DNA from: Candidatus Defluviicoccus seviourii
GTDB lineage: Bacteria > Pseudomonadota > Alphaproteobacteria > Rhodospirillales > Defluviicoccaceae
Direction: 5' to 3'
NCBI GenBank assembly: GCA_900609035.2
Contig: UXAT02000053.1
Span: 62,001 to 126,000, forward strand
Length of the DNA: 64,000 nucleotides
Part shown: positions 16,076 through 24,989 of the stretch, piece after piece
Layout of the letters: every line of letters begins with the position of its first letter
How positions within the stretch are numbered: the first letter of the stretch is position 1
The notes under the pieces: model-generated
The model's database searches: none
Told to the model about the DNA's origin: nothing
Seen by the model: only the letters and a program-made list of their open reading frames with translations
Position numbers and translations under genes: made by a program

Positions 16076-18379
16076 GTGATGGAACACGGAACCCCGATGA
16101 CCGAAGAGACCCTCGTTTGCGAGCAGCCGAGCGACGACGTGCCGCCCGCGGCTGACGCAGCGGGCGCACCCAGCAACGCCACGGCGGCCGAGCTGACGCT
16201 CGGATTCGCCCTCGACACCGGTTGCATGCTCGTTTTCGGCCACATGGCCGCTCCACCGCCTGCGGCAGCCAAGGCAGGCTTTGCTGACGGCGGCAGCAGT
16301 GCCGCCGGAAGCTGGCGCAGTTTCGCCTGGGCGCCCCCGGCCGAGCGGCAACAGGGCATGACCCCTTTCATCGCCGCGCTTGCAATCGAACAGGTGTTTC
16401 GCGCGCAGGCGCTGCCGATCGAACTCGCCGTCGAGGATGCCGGCGCGAATATCGCCCTGCCGCCCGTCAAGCGGATCGAGATCGACAGCGGGGCACTCGT
16501 CGAGCAGCTGGCGCGTGCGGGCGCACCGATGGCGCGGATCTTCGACTTCCTCAAGGAAACGCTGTCGGCTCCTGCGTTCGGCGGCAGTTCCCCCCGCAAC
16601 CATCGGTTCTTGCTGACCGTCCTCGCCGGCATTTCGCGCCAGGACGGGTTCATCGAGATCCTCGGCGTCTCGGAGTACGGCGGGCTCTTAGTCCAAGGCT
16701 GGTCTGCGCACTTGCGCGCCGGAACGATCGAGGTCGAGATCGTAACCGACCGCTTCGAGGTGCAGAACCTCGCCGTCGCGACGTTTGAGCGCGCCGACCT
16801 CCTCAACACCGCGAAGGGCATCATCGGCTACAGCAAGGACGCCAGCGTGGGCACGTTGGCGACAGTGCGCGCGATCCACTTCCGCAGTGGTGACGAGTAT
16901 TTGCGCCTCGATGTCGTCAACGCGCAGGCGATCTACCTCGATAACGCCGCAAGCGTTGCGCAGCTCAAGGATATGCTGCCGAAGCTGGAAGGTCCACCGC
17001 CGGTCTTGCAGGCCCTAAAGCGGGTGGTCCGGCCGCGCTTCCCCGGCCACGAAACGGTCTCCACCTTCGCCGAGCCGGTGCGGATCGCCTGCGACGTTGC
17101 GCTGCATCTCGATGGGCATGGCATTTTCGTCAGCGGCTGGCTGCTCGATCCCGGCCAGCGGATGTGGTTGGCGCTCCTGAAGAGCACGGCCAATTTCTAT
17201 GCGCGGCTGCATCCGATCTGGGCCCGCCTGCCGCGGCCGGATGTTTCCCAAGGATTTGAGGCCGATCCGCAGATGGCGCCGCTGATGGCCAGCACCGACC
17301 ACCGGCACGGCTTTCTCGCCTTCGTCCCACGCACGACGCCAATGGCAGCAAACGAGAAGTTCTATCTCGAACTCGTCACCAAGGACGAGGCATGCGCCTT
17401 CCTGCCGATCACGTTTGCCGAGGACGAGCCGAGCCTGATCGTGCGCAGCTTGCTCGCAGGCGTCAGCCTTGACGACCCGAACCTGGAGCGGATCATCAGC
17501 CAGCACCTAGGCCCCACCGTCTCGGCGCTCGCCGACCGACGGGCAGCACCAGAGACCCCGTGCGCGCCGATCGGGTTCGGCCACTCCCGGCCGCAGCCGC
17601 AGCTGTCCGTCATCATGCCGGTGCCGGCGGCGTACCGCGATATCGATGTCAACTTTGCCTGCCTCGCCACCGACCCCGATTTCCGCGCTGCCGAGCTTAT
17701 CCTGCTGGCGGCTGCCTCCGGGATATCGGCCGCCGCGCTGAAAGCCCAGGCAGCCTTTTACGGTCTCTCCGGCAAGCTGGTGATCGCTGCCGATGGGATG
17801 GACACGTTCGAAGCGATGGACCTTGGCGCGCGCTACGCCGAAGGGGAGCTGCTCCTGTTTCTCTCGGCCGCGGTTTTTCCGCGCGCGCCGGGCTGGCTGT
17901 CGCGCCTGACGGCGGAGCTGGCGCGCATGGCGTGCCCCGGCTTGGTCAGCCCGACGCTGATGTACGAGGACGAGTCGATCCGTTTCGCTGGCCAGCCGCT
18001 TGATGCGGGCGCGGCGCCGCTTGCCTCCTCCGCCCGGCTTGCCGGCTATCCGGCCGACTGGCTGAGCGAACGGGCGCCGGTGGCTGTCGCCGCAGCAGCT
18101 CCTGAATGCTGCCTCGTCCGGCGCAGCCTGTTCCAGGAACTCAACGGCTTCTCGCGGGCGCTGGTCGGCCCGGCACTGAAGGGCCTCGACTTCTCGCTCA
18201 AGGTCCGTGGCCACGGCCGCGCATGCACCTGGGTGCCGGACATCCGGCTCTACGCCCTCGACGACGACAGTGAGCCAGGCGAGCCGGACTACTGGCTCCG
18301 CGTCGGCCAGATGGTCGATCGGTGGGCGTTCGAGCGGCAATGGTGTGCGCCGGCGGCTATCGGTTCGTTACTCGACTGA
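16076..18379 (+). CDS. Large GT2-fold glycosyltransferase-like protein, second copy
   Basis: The 767-residue reading begins with GTG directly followed by ATG; an ATG at 16097 is a third option. The first 480 residues contain two beta-sandwich-like stretches (GGLLVQGWSA near 203 and GIFVSGWLLDPGQ near 345). From about residue 505 a GT2 domain follows (QLSVIMPVPAAYRDID, GYPADWLSERAPVAV, LDFSLKVRGHGR). The expected Asp-rich loop is replaced by LLLFLSAAVFPRAPGWL, again lacking the DxD acids. It lies 2 nt after the first GT4 gene. The [large protein + GT4] order repeats immediately downstream, which points to duplication of a two-gene unit. Catalysis is uncertain. Confidence 0.7.
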   Translation: MMEHGTPMTEETLVCEQPSDDVPPAADAAGAPSNATAAELTLGFALDTGCMLVFGHMAAPPPAAAKAGFADGGSSAAGSWRSFAWAPPAERQQGMTPFIAALAIEQVFRAQALPIELAVEDAGANIALPPVKRIEIDSGALVEQLARAGAPMARIFDFLKETLSAPAFGGSSPRNHRFLLTVLAGISRQDGFIEILGVSEYGGLLVQGWSAHLRAGTIEVEIVTDRFEVQNLAVATFERADLLNTAKGIIGYSKDASVGTLATVRAIHFRSGDEYLRLDVVNAQAIYLDNAASVAQLKDMLPKLEGPPPVLQALKRVVRPRFPGHETVSTFAEPVRIACDVALHLDGHGIFVSGWLLDPGQRMWLALLKSTANFYARLHPIWARLPRPDVSQGFEADPQMAPLMASTDHRHGFLAFVPRTTPMAANEKFYLELVTKDEACAFLPITFAEDEPSLIVRSLLAGVSLDDPNLERIISQHLGPTVSALADRRAAPETPCAPIGFGHSRPQPQLSVIMPVPAAYRDIDVNFACLATDPDFRAAELILLAAASGISAAALKAQAAFYGLSGKLVIAADGMDTFEAMDLGARYAEGELLLFLSAAVFPRAPGWLSRLTAELARMACPGLVSPTLMYEDESIRFAGQPLDAGAAPLASSARLAGYPADWLSERAPVAVAAAAPECCLVRRSLFQELNGFSRALVGPALKGLDFSLKVRGHGRACTWVPDIRLYALDDDSEPGEPDYWLRVGQMVDRWAFERQWCAPAAIGSLLD

Positions 18380-18406
18380 AGCGTGTAAGACGAGGGGAGC
18401 CCAGAC

Positions 18407-19708
18407 GTGAAGGTTCTGATCCTGTCGCACGGCCATCCGACGTTCTCGATCGGTGGCGCCGAGGTGGCCTCTTATAATCTCTTCAAGGGATTAAATCGGC
18501 TTGACGGCTGCGAGGCGCATTATCTCGCCCGCGTCGGGCCGCCGATCAGCCGGCACCGTGATACGCCGTTCATGAGCCTGCGGCAGAATGCGCGCGAAAC
18601 GCTGTTCTACGCCAACGACTATGACTACTACCGCCTCTCCAATCGCGATCTCGCGAACCTGCGCCGCGATTTCGGCCGTTTCCTCTGCGACGTCAGACCC
18701 GATGTCGTCAACCTGCACCATGTGCTGGGTTTCGGCGTCGAGGCGATCCGCGTGATCCGGGAGACGCTGCCCGAAGCAAAGATCGTGTTCACGCTGCATG
18801 AATATCTGTCGATCTGCAACAATCACGGTCAGATGATCAGAGCCAGGGGCGGCCAGTTGTGCCAGCGCGCTACGCCAGGCGAATGCAATGTCTGCTTTCC
18901 CGGCATTTCGCCAGCCCAGTTCATGCGGCGGGAATTATTCTTACGCTCGTTCTTCGATCAGGTGGACATGTTTGTCTCGCCGAGCCGGTTTCTCATCGAG
19001 CGCTATGTGGCCTGGGGGCTGCCGCGCGAGAAGATGGTGATGCTGGAGAACGGCCTCGACATCGGCGAGATCGCACCGCCGCGACCGCTCGCAGGAGCCA
19101 ACCAACGGCGCAGCCACTTCGCCTATTTCGGTCAGCTGAACCAGTTCAAGGGCATCAAGGTGCTCTTGGAGGCGATCGTCCGCATCCCGGCCAACGTGTG
19201 GGGAAACGACGCCATCCTCAACGTCTATGGCGGCAACCTGGAAGTGCAGCCGGAAGCGTTTCAGCAGGAGTTCAAGCGCCTGGTCGCCGCCGCCGGCCGC
19301 CGCGTGCGCTTTTTCGGCAGCTACCGCAGCCCGGACCTGCCGATCCTGATGCGGGATATCGACTGGGTGATCATTCCGTCGACCTGGTGGGAGAACTCAC
19401 CGGTGGTCATCCAAGAGGCGTTCCTCCACGGCCGGCCGATCCTCAGCAGTGACATCGGCGGCATGGCGGAAAAGGTGCGCAACACAGTCGATGGCCTTCA
19501 TTTCCGCACCGGCAGCGCCGAAAGCCTGGTGGATCGGATCACCCTGGCGCTGTCCTCCACCGAGCTGTGGGAGCGCCTGCGCGGGCGCATCCGCAAGCCG
19601 GTCAGTGCCGAGGAAGCGGCGCAGCAGCACCAGGCACTGTTTCGCAGCCTGTTCCCGGCCCGACGCGGCGAGCCGGATGCGCCGCTCAGCGCCCTTGCGG
19701 CCGAGTAG
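18407..19708 (+). CDS. GT4-family glycosyltransferase, second copy
   Basis: This 433-residue GT4 protein starts at GTG after GAGGGGAG. It is paralogous to 14811-16073: same opening (HGHPTFSIGGAEV), LHEYLSICNN, a similar cysteine group (CQRATPGECNVC), YFGQLNQFKGI in the donor half and EAFLHGRPIL near the end. The two copies have diverged well beyond recent duplication, so they probably use different acceptors or donors. It sits 6 nt before the type I ABC transporter gene, which places glycosylation and export in one transcript. Confidence 0.85.
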   Translation: MKVLILSHGHPTFSIGGAEVASYNLFKGLNRLDGCEAHYLARVGPPISRHRDTPFMSLRQNARETLFYANDYDYYRLSNRDLANLRRDFGRFLCDVRPDVVNLHHVLGFGVEAIRVIRETLPEAKIVFTLHEYLSICNNHGQMIRARGGQLCQRATPGECNVCFPGISPAQFMRRELFLRSFFDQVDMFVSPSRFLIERYVAWGLPREKMVMLENGLDIGEIAPPRPLAGANQRRSHFAYFGQLNQFKGIKVLLEAIVRIPANVWGNDAILNVYGGNLEVQPEAFQQEFKRLVAAAGRRVRFFGSYRSPDLPILMRDIDWVIIPSTWWENSPVVIQEAFLHGRPILSSDIGGMAEKVRNTVDGLHFRTGSAESLVDRITLALSSTELWERLRGRIRKPVSAEEAAQQHQALFRSLFPARRGEPDAPLSALAAE

Positions 19709-19714
19709 CCCCCA

Positions 19715-21463
19715 ATGGCGGCGGTAAAGCGAACGACGGTCAATCCGGTTCTGCAGAGCGCACTCAAGCGAACCCGCGCCGGCGTGCTTTACGCCGCCCT
19801 CCTTGGCAGCTTCATCAGCGCTCTCCACCTGATCCTGCCGCTCTACATGGTGCAGGTCTACGACCGCGTTGTACCGGGCCGCAGCCTCGATACGCTGATC
19901 GTACTGACACTGCTGGCGGTGGCGGGCCTGAGCTTCCTGGGCCTCATGGAATACATCCGCGCCCGCGTGTTCATGATCGTAGGCGAACGCCTGGCACGTC
20001 AGCTGGGTGCCCCTGTGCTGCAGGCAGCGGTCGCGCAATCGCTGCGCAGTCAATCCACCGTCGCGACCGACGCGATGCGCGACGTCCACGAGTTGCGCCA
20101 GTTCGTGACCGGCGGTCCTGTTGCCCTACCGTTCGATGCCCTCGTCTCACCGCTGTTCCTGCTGTTGCTGTTCGTGCTGCATCCCACCTATGGCGTCGTC
20201 GGCGTGATCGCGGTCGCGATCCTGATCAGCCTCAGCGTCGCCATGGAGTATGTCGCCAGGCGGCCGCAGGCCTCCGCCAACGACGCCGCGGTGCGCTCCC
20301 ACGTCGAAGTCGGTGCTGCGATCCGCAATGCCGAGATCATCGAAGCGCTCGGCATGCGCGCTGCCATCGCCAGCCGCTGGCGGCAGGGTCAGGATCGGGC
20401 CCTCATGCTGGTCGGTGCGGGAAACACGGCCGCCAAGGCGATCAGCGCCGTCGCGCGCTCGCTCAGGATGATGGTGCAAATTGCAATGCTCGCCACAGGA
20501 GCCACGCTGTTGATCAGTCACCAAGTCTCAGCCGGCAGCATGATGGCGGCCACCATCATGCTCGGACGGCTCCTGCAGCCGTTCGATCAGCTTATTCAGG
20601 GGTGGCGCCAATGGTGCCTCGCGTTTGGCGCCTTCGCCCGGCTAAAGCAATTGCTCGCCGGCCATGTTTCCGACCGGCTGGAAGTGCCGGCGGTCGCGAC
20701 CGAAGGCACCGTGGTGATCGAGCGGCTTTCCTTCATCCCCCCCGGCAGTGATCAGGCCTTGTTGAAAGGCATCAGCTTCAGCCTCACCCCCGGCGAGGTG
20801 CTGGGCATCATCGGCCCGTCCGGTGCCGGCAAGTCGACACTGGCCAGGCTTCTGGTCGGGGTTTGGAAACCGAGCGCAGGCGGCATCTACTTGGACGGGC
20901 ATGACGTCTACGCCTGGGAGCGGACGAGTTTCGGCCGCGCCGTGGGCTATCTCCCGCAGAATGCAGCGCTGCTGGAGGGCACCGTCCGCGACAACATCGG
21001 CCGTTTTGCGGACGCGGAACTTGCAGACGTCATCACGGCAGCCAAGGCCGCCGGCGTCCACGAGATGATCGGCCGCCTGCCGCGCGGGTACGAAACCGTA
21101 ATCGGCGAAGGGGCGTTCGTGCTGAGCGGCGGCCAGCGCCAGCGGATCGCACTGGCGCGCGCGCTGTTCGGCGGGCCGCGGCTGCTGGTCCTCGATGAGC
21201 CCAACTCCAGCATGGATGCAGAGGGCGAGCAGGCACTGCTGCTGGCGATCGAGCAGGCGCGTCGCAACGGAACCACGGTCGTGATCGTCGCCCAACGCAC
21301 ATCGGTGGTCGCGACAGCCGACCGGCTCCTGGTCCTGCGCGAAGGGCGCATCGAGCGGATTGGGCCGCGCCGGGAGGTGGCCAAGGACTATGCGGCTCCC
21401 GCGCCCAGGCGCAGCGTAGGCCCTGCCGCTGTCGCCCGCCTGCCGCTGACAGCGACGGCCTGA
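19715..21463 (+). CDS. Type I secretion ABC transporter (PrtD/HlyB-type ATPase-permease)
   Basis: The 582-residue protein has an N-terminal transmembrane domain with about six hydrophobic segments (first near residues 22-45) and a C-terminal ATPase with Walker A GPSGAGKST, signature LSGGQRQRIALARAL and Walker B LLVLDEPNSSMD. There is no N-terminal C39 peptidase domain, so substrates keep their leader, as for RTX proteins with C-terminal signals. Length and layout match PrtD/AprD. It forms the inner-membrane part of a type I system together with the adaptor 2 nt downstream. The obvious cargo is the RTX protein at the head of the operon. Confidence 0.93.
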   Translation: MAAVKRTTVNPVLQSALKRTRAGVLYAALLGSFISALHLILPLYMVQVYDRVVPGRSLDTLIVLTLLAVAGLSFLGLMEYIRARVFMIVGERLARQLGAPVLQAAVAQSLRSQSTVATDAMRDVHELRQFVTGGPVALPFDALVSPLFLLLLFVLHPTYGVVGVIAVAILISLSVAMEYVARRPQASANDAAVRSHVEVGAAIRNAEIIEALGMRAAIASRWRQGQDRALMLVGAGNTAAKAISAVARSLRMMVQIAMLATGATLLISHQVSAGSMMAATIMLGRLLQPFDQLIQGWRQWCLAFGAFARLKQLLAGHVSDRLEVPAVATEGTVVIERLSFIPPGSDQALLKGISFSLTPGEVLGIIGPSGAGKSTLARLLVGVWKPSAGGIYLDGHDVYAWERTSFGRAVGYLPQNAALLEGTVRDNIGRFADAELADVITAAKAAGVHEMIGRLPRGYETVIGEGAFVLSGGQRQRIALARALFGGPRLLVLDEPNSSMDAEGEQALLLAIEQARRNGTTVVIVAQRTSVVATADRLLVLREGRIERIGPRREVAKDYAAPAPRRSVGPAAVARLPLTATA

Positions 21464-21465
21464 CC

Positions 21466-22833
21466 ATGACCGCGATAACGCTGCGCTCCTTGCCGGGCCG
21501 TACCGTCCACGCCGGCACCGCCAACGCACCCACCCATGCCGACGATAACGAGCCGTCGCTGCGCGGGACCGTGATCGCCGGCACGCTTGCGATCGCTTCG
21601 TGCTTCGGTGGCTTTCTCGGCTGGTCGCTGCTGGCGCACCTGGACTCGGCCATCATCGCCGCCGGAACTGTGATCGTTGACAGTCACCGCAAGACCATCC
21701 AGCACCTCGAAGGCGGCATTCTCAGCCAGATGCTGGTGCACGAGGGCGATCGCGTGCGGATGGGCCAACCGGTGGCGCTCCTCGATGCAACGCAATCGCA
21801 AGCACAGCTCAGCCAGCTCCTCGCCCAAACGCTCGCGACGCATGCCGAACTCGCCCGGCTGCGCGCCGAACAGGCGGGTTTGCGTGAGATGGAAGACCCT
21901 CCGGCGCTGGCAGGATCAGCCAATGACCCGCACGCAGCGGCGCTGCTGGCCGGACAGCGCCGGCTGTTCCAGGTTCGCTGGCAGGCGCACGACAGCGCGA
22001 AAGCGGTCCTTGAGCAACGGATCGAGCAATCACGCAAGGAGATCGCCGGCGCCGAAGCGGAGCTGACGGCGACCAACGAGCGCCTGCGACTGTACGAGGA
22101 AGAGCTTGCGGGCGTCGTCTACCTCTTGAACAAGGGCTACGAACGGCGCCCGCGGATGCTGGAGCTGAAGCGGACGGTGGCGGAGCTGAAAGGCCGCCAG
22201 GGCGAGCTCACCAACCAGATCGGCCGCGCCAACGCTGCGATCGCCGGCACAACGCAGGAGATCGCCAACCTCGAACAGACCCGGCTCGCCGAGATCGCCC
22301 GCGACATCGCCGATGCCCAGACGATCGAGAATGACTTGAGCGAACGCGTCCGCGCCGCCCGCGACGTCCGTGAGCGCCGCTCGGTGGCGGCGCCGCAGGA
22401 CGGCATCGTTGTCGATCTGCGGGTCGTCACCCCAGGCGGCGTGATAGGGCCGGGTCAGGCCTTGATGGACATCGTCCCGGTTGATGACGAGATGATCGTG
22501 GAAGCCCGTGTCAGCCCGATCGACATCGAACGTCTGCATCCGGGCTTGCCGGCGGAAGCACGGCTCTCGGCCTACAAGCGCTCGAACGCGCCGGTCATCG
22601 GAGGGGTGGTGAGCTACGTTTCCGCCGACAAGATGGCGGACCCGCGGACCGGCGAGCCCTATTTCACCGTCCGCCTCAAGCTGTTGGCAGAGTCGTTGGC
22701 CATGAACGAGGAAGCGCGTCTTTCGCCCGGCATGCCGGTGGAGGTGATGATCAACACGGGTGAACGGCGAGCGATTGACTACTTCGTCGAGCCGGTCACC
22801 GAGCGGATGCGGCACGCACTGCGCGAGCGATGA
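21466..22833 (+). CDS. Type I secretion membrane-fusion protein (HlyD/PrtE family)
   Basis: This 455-residue adaptor has a short cytoplasmic N-terminus, one membrane segment (about residues 35-58), a periplasmic biotinyl-lipoyl-like half (VIVDSHRKTIQHLEGG), long alpha-helical hairpins (about residues 95-290) and a beta-barrel end (VEARVSPIDIERL, GMPVEVMINTG). It bridges the ABC transporter to a TolC-type outer-membrane channel. No TolC gene is in the window, so the system must borrow one encoded elsewhere. The gene follows the transporter by 2 nt and appears to be the last of the operon; a hairpin lies 58 nt after its stop. Confidence 0.92.
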   Translation: MTAITLRSLPGRTVHAGTANAPTHADDNEPSLRGTVIAGTLAIASCFGGFLGWSLLAHLDSAIIAAGTVIVDSHRKTIQHLEGGILSQMLVHEGDRVRMGQPVALLDATQSQAQLSQLLAQTLATHAELARLRAEQAGLREMEDPPALAGSANDPHAAALLAGQRRLFQVRWQAHDSAKAVLEQRIEQSRKEIAGAEAELTATNERLRLYEEELAGVVYLLNKGYERRPRMLELKRTVAELKGRQGELTNQIGRANAAIAGTTQEIANLEQTRLAEIARDIADAQTIENDLSERVRAARDVRERRSVAAPQDGIVVDLRVVTPGGVIGPGQALMDIVPVDDEMIVEARVSPIDIERLHPGLPAEARLSAYKRSNAPVIGGVVSYVSADKMADPRTGEPYFTVRLKLLAESLAMNEEARLSPGMPVEVMINTGERRAIDYFVEPVTERMRHALRER

Positions 22834-22890
22834 GCGTCGCCTTAGCTCTGGGCACTACCGGTTAATTCACCTTGACAGCCGATACAGGAG

Positions 22891-22915
22891 ATGGCCGTGA
22901 CAAGCACGGCCATGA
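22891..22915. repeat. REP-like hairpin, possible bidirectional terminator
   Basis: Arms ATGGCCGTG (22891-22899) and CACGGCCAT (22905-22913) form a perfect 9-bp stem with loop ACAAG between two convergent genes. On the reverse strand it reads GTCATGGCCGTG, the same core as the elements at 11251-11430. A second small inverted repeat, TATAAT/ATTATA, follows at 22924-22941. Confidence 0.6.
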
Positions 22916-22966
22916 CGGCACACTATAATACATTGATTATAATGGACTCTTTTCTCAGTCAGACTC

Positions 22967-23767
22967 TCAGAGGATCGCCCAGATCCCCATCACCAGCGAA
23001 AGCAGGGATAAGGCGGCCACGCCGGCAACGGCTGCGACCAGCCGCTGGTCCGTGGGCGCTGCCTGGAGCCGTTGCGCATCGGCCTGTTCAAGCGCCGCCG
23101 CAATGCCGTCAAAGCGGGCCTGAAACACTTCCAGCCCGCGCAACTGGTGCGCGATCTCGCCGACAGCGCCGTGCAGGCTGTCAACGGCCGCCGTCAGGGT
23201 TCGCAGCTCCGCCGCCTGGCCACTGGTTGCGCGCGCTTCGGCCGCTCGAACATCATCGATAACCGAACGCAGCGTCGCCTCGAAACTGCGTTGCACGCCG
23301 GCGACCTGATCCATCCATTGGCGGAGATCGGCGGGCATCGCCGCAGCTTCGCCGCGCTCCCTGCCGAGCACCTCAGCGGTGCGGTTGATCAGCGGCGCGG
23401 GAGTTGCAAGGCCGGGGCATAGGGCAAACACCTCGATGGCGTGACCCTCCCCCGGAGCGATTGGCGTTTCCAGCATGACTTCGAACGCATGCCGGCCATC
23501 GCCGACGCCAGCCTTTTCCAAATCGGCGCGGAACTTATCGGCACGGCCGCGGCCGGCCACCTCGCCGTCGCGGCGGATCTCGATCTCCAGCACCGCCGTG
23601 GGATCGGTGCGGTTCCAGGCCCAGCCGGAAACCTTCAGGCCTTTGGCGGCATCAATGTAGCCCGAGATTGCGGGCGCCACTGCGAGCGGCTTAGGCGCGG
23701 CTGGCGCAGCCGGCTTGGCGCCGGCAACAGCTTCAGGCGGCACGACGAGGCTCCAGGGCCGGCGCAT
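22967..23767 (-). CDS. Tail-anchored protein with a GWAW-type domain and coiled coil
   Basis: The chosen ATG at 23767 gives 266 residues; a TTG 21 nt upstream is also possible. After a short Ala/Pro-rich start, a beta-rich domain (about residues 30-115) carries GYIDAAKGLKVSGWAW and GDGRHAFEV, a module I know from glycan-related proteins of related bacteria and which resembles the GWxxDP segments in the large GT2-fold proteins of the opposite strand. Residues about 130-235 are helical and likely coiled. A single C-terminal membrane segment (AALSLLSLVMGIWAIL) ends the protein, so it is probably tail-anchored. It overlaps the pyruvyl transferase gene by 35 nt. Function unknown; a scaffold for surface glycan enzymes would fit. 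Confidence 0.65.
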   Translation of the reverse strand: MRRPWSLVVPPEAVAGAKPAAPAAPKPLAVAPAISGYIDAAKGLKVSGWAWNRTDPTAVLEIEIRRDGEVAGRGRADKFRADLEKAGVGDGRHAFEVMLETPIAPGEGHAIEVFALCPGLATPAPLINRTAEVLGRERGEAAAMPADLRQWMDQVAGVQRSFEATLRSVIDDVRAAEARATSGQAAELRTLTAAVDSLHGAVGEIAHQLRGLEVFQARFDGIAAALEQADAQRLQAAPTDQRLVAAVAGVAALSLLSLVMGIWAIL

Positions 23768-24920
23768 CGGCCTGCATTTTGTGCGCAAGGCCGTTCTCGG
23801 TCAGGAACGTTCGCATTTCCCGGTAGCCACGGTAGTAGGCCTGGTTGAACCGCTCGAAGCGGCCCTGATCCCAGTACGCTTCCAACGCGAAGGGTTCGTC
23901 CGAAAACACATCGTAGGCCGGGATCGCGAATGTCTCGGCAAACTCGGAGGTCCGGCTGTCGTAGGTGAAGTAAATCGAGGGCACGCCATTCGCCAGAGCC
24001 ATCAGATTGCCGTGCAGCCGGTAGCCGAGAACAAGATCCTGCAGGCGCGTCACGCAGTCGTAATCGGCAACAACGTCCGAGTAGAAGAGCCGCGTGCTGT
24101 AAAGCCGGACGAGCGGATCGTGTGCTCCTGCGAACCAACGCGACTGCGTCAGCTGCACGAGCGCCTGTGCCCGTTGCACCGGGGTGCCGAACACCAGCTT
24201 CTTTTCTTCGACCTCGCCCTGCGCCAGCAGCCTGAGGTCAAAGCGGCTGTCGAGATCGGCGATGACGGCCCGGTGGCGGTTGAGATAGCTCTCGACATCC
24301 TTGGCGTACGCGGCGGAAACCTCGCGGCGGACCGTGAAACCGACCGTGCGCACATCTGCCAAGGCGGGCAAGTCGATACGGAGCTCGGGATTGTTGCGGC
24401 GGAACAGCGTCGGACAGCCAATGATGCGGATGTTCTTGACGCCGATGTCCCACAACGTCTGGGCGGTGAACGCGCCGCGCACGCCGATGGTGCTGCAGCG
24501 GTCCGCGATCGCCCGCATCACCCGCTTCGTGTCCTCGGATAACTCAAGGGCGCCCTGGCTCGGTGCCTGGGCGCCGATGGCGAACGCGATCACCGGGATT
24601 TTCAGCTTCTCGATGATGTCTGCCGCATGGCTCCAGTTGGTCGACGGGTTGAGATAGTTGGAGCCCCTCAGAAAGCAGAAATCATACTCTGCGTTGTAGG
24701 AATCGATCTTCCGTTGATCAAACTTGCTGATTTCAAGAGGATCTATGCGATCGTAGTCAAGGAGCTTGAGCGAGGAATCAAAAACGAACGCATCACCAAT
24801 GTTGTGATAGTGCTCAATGGAGCGCTGCTTGTCGCTGGCTTTGTACCAGCGAACACAGTCATGATCGTAAACCTCTCCCGCCGGTATCATGACCAGGATT
24901 TTTCTTGCTCTGGGTGCCAT
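23733..24920 (-). CDS. Polysaccharide pyruvyl transferase family protein
   Basis: The 395-residue protein matches the family that transfers pyruvate from phosphoenolpyruvate to sugars of exopolysaccharides, making ketals. Recognisable stretches are the N-terminal ILVMIPAGEVYDHD, the central AFAIGAQAPSQG and the conserved LGYRLHGNLMALANGVPSI near residue 310, where the Arg-Leu-His-Gly group is the family signature. It lies 69 nt after the acetyltransferase gene and overlaps the next gene. Together these suggest decoration of a surface polysaccharide with pyruvate and acetate. The acceptor is unknown. Confidence 0.85.
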   Translation of the reverse strand: MAPRARKILVMIPAGEVYDHDCVRWYKASDKQRSIEHYHNIGDAFVFDSSLKLLDYDRIDPLEISKFDQRKIDSYNAEYDFCFLRGSNYLNPSTNWSHAADIIEKLKIPVIAFAIGAQAPSQGALELSEDTKRVMRAIADRCSTIGVRGAFTAQTLWDIGVKNIRIIGCPTLFRRNNPELRIDLPALADVRTVGFTVRREVSAAYAKDVESYLNRHRAVIADLDSRFDLRLLAQGEVEEKKLVFGTPVQRAQALVQLTQSRWFAGAHDPLVRLYSTRLFYSDVVADYDCVTRLQDLVLGYRLHGNLMALANGVPSIYFTYDSRTSEFAETFAIPAYDVFSDEPFALEAYWDQGRFERFNQAYYRGYREMRTFLTENGLAHKMQADAPALEPRRAA

Positions 24921-24989
24921 CAGTTCGACCCTCTATAACGCAGGGATGCATCAAAGTTGGCCACGAAGGCGCTCATCTCCCGCGGCTGC

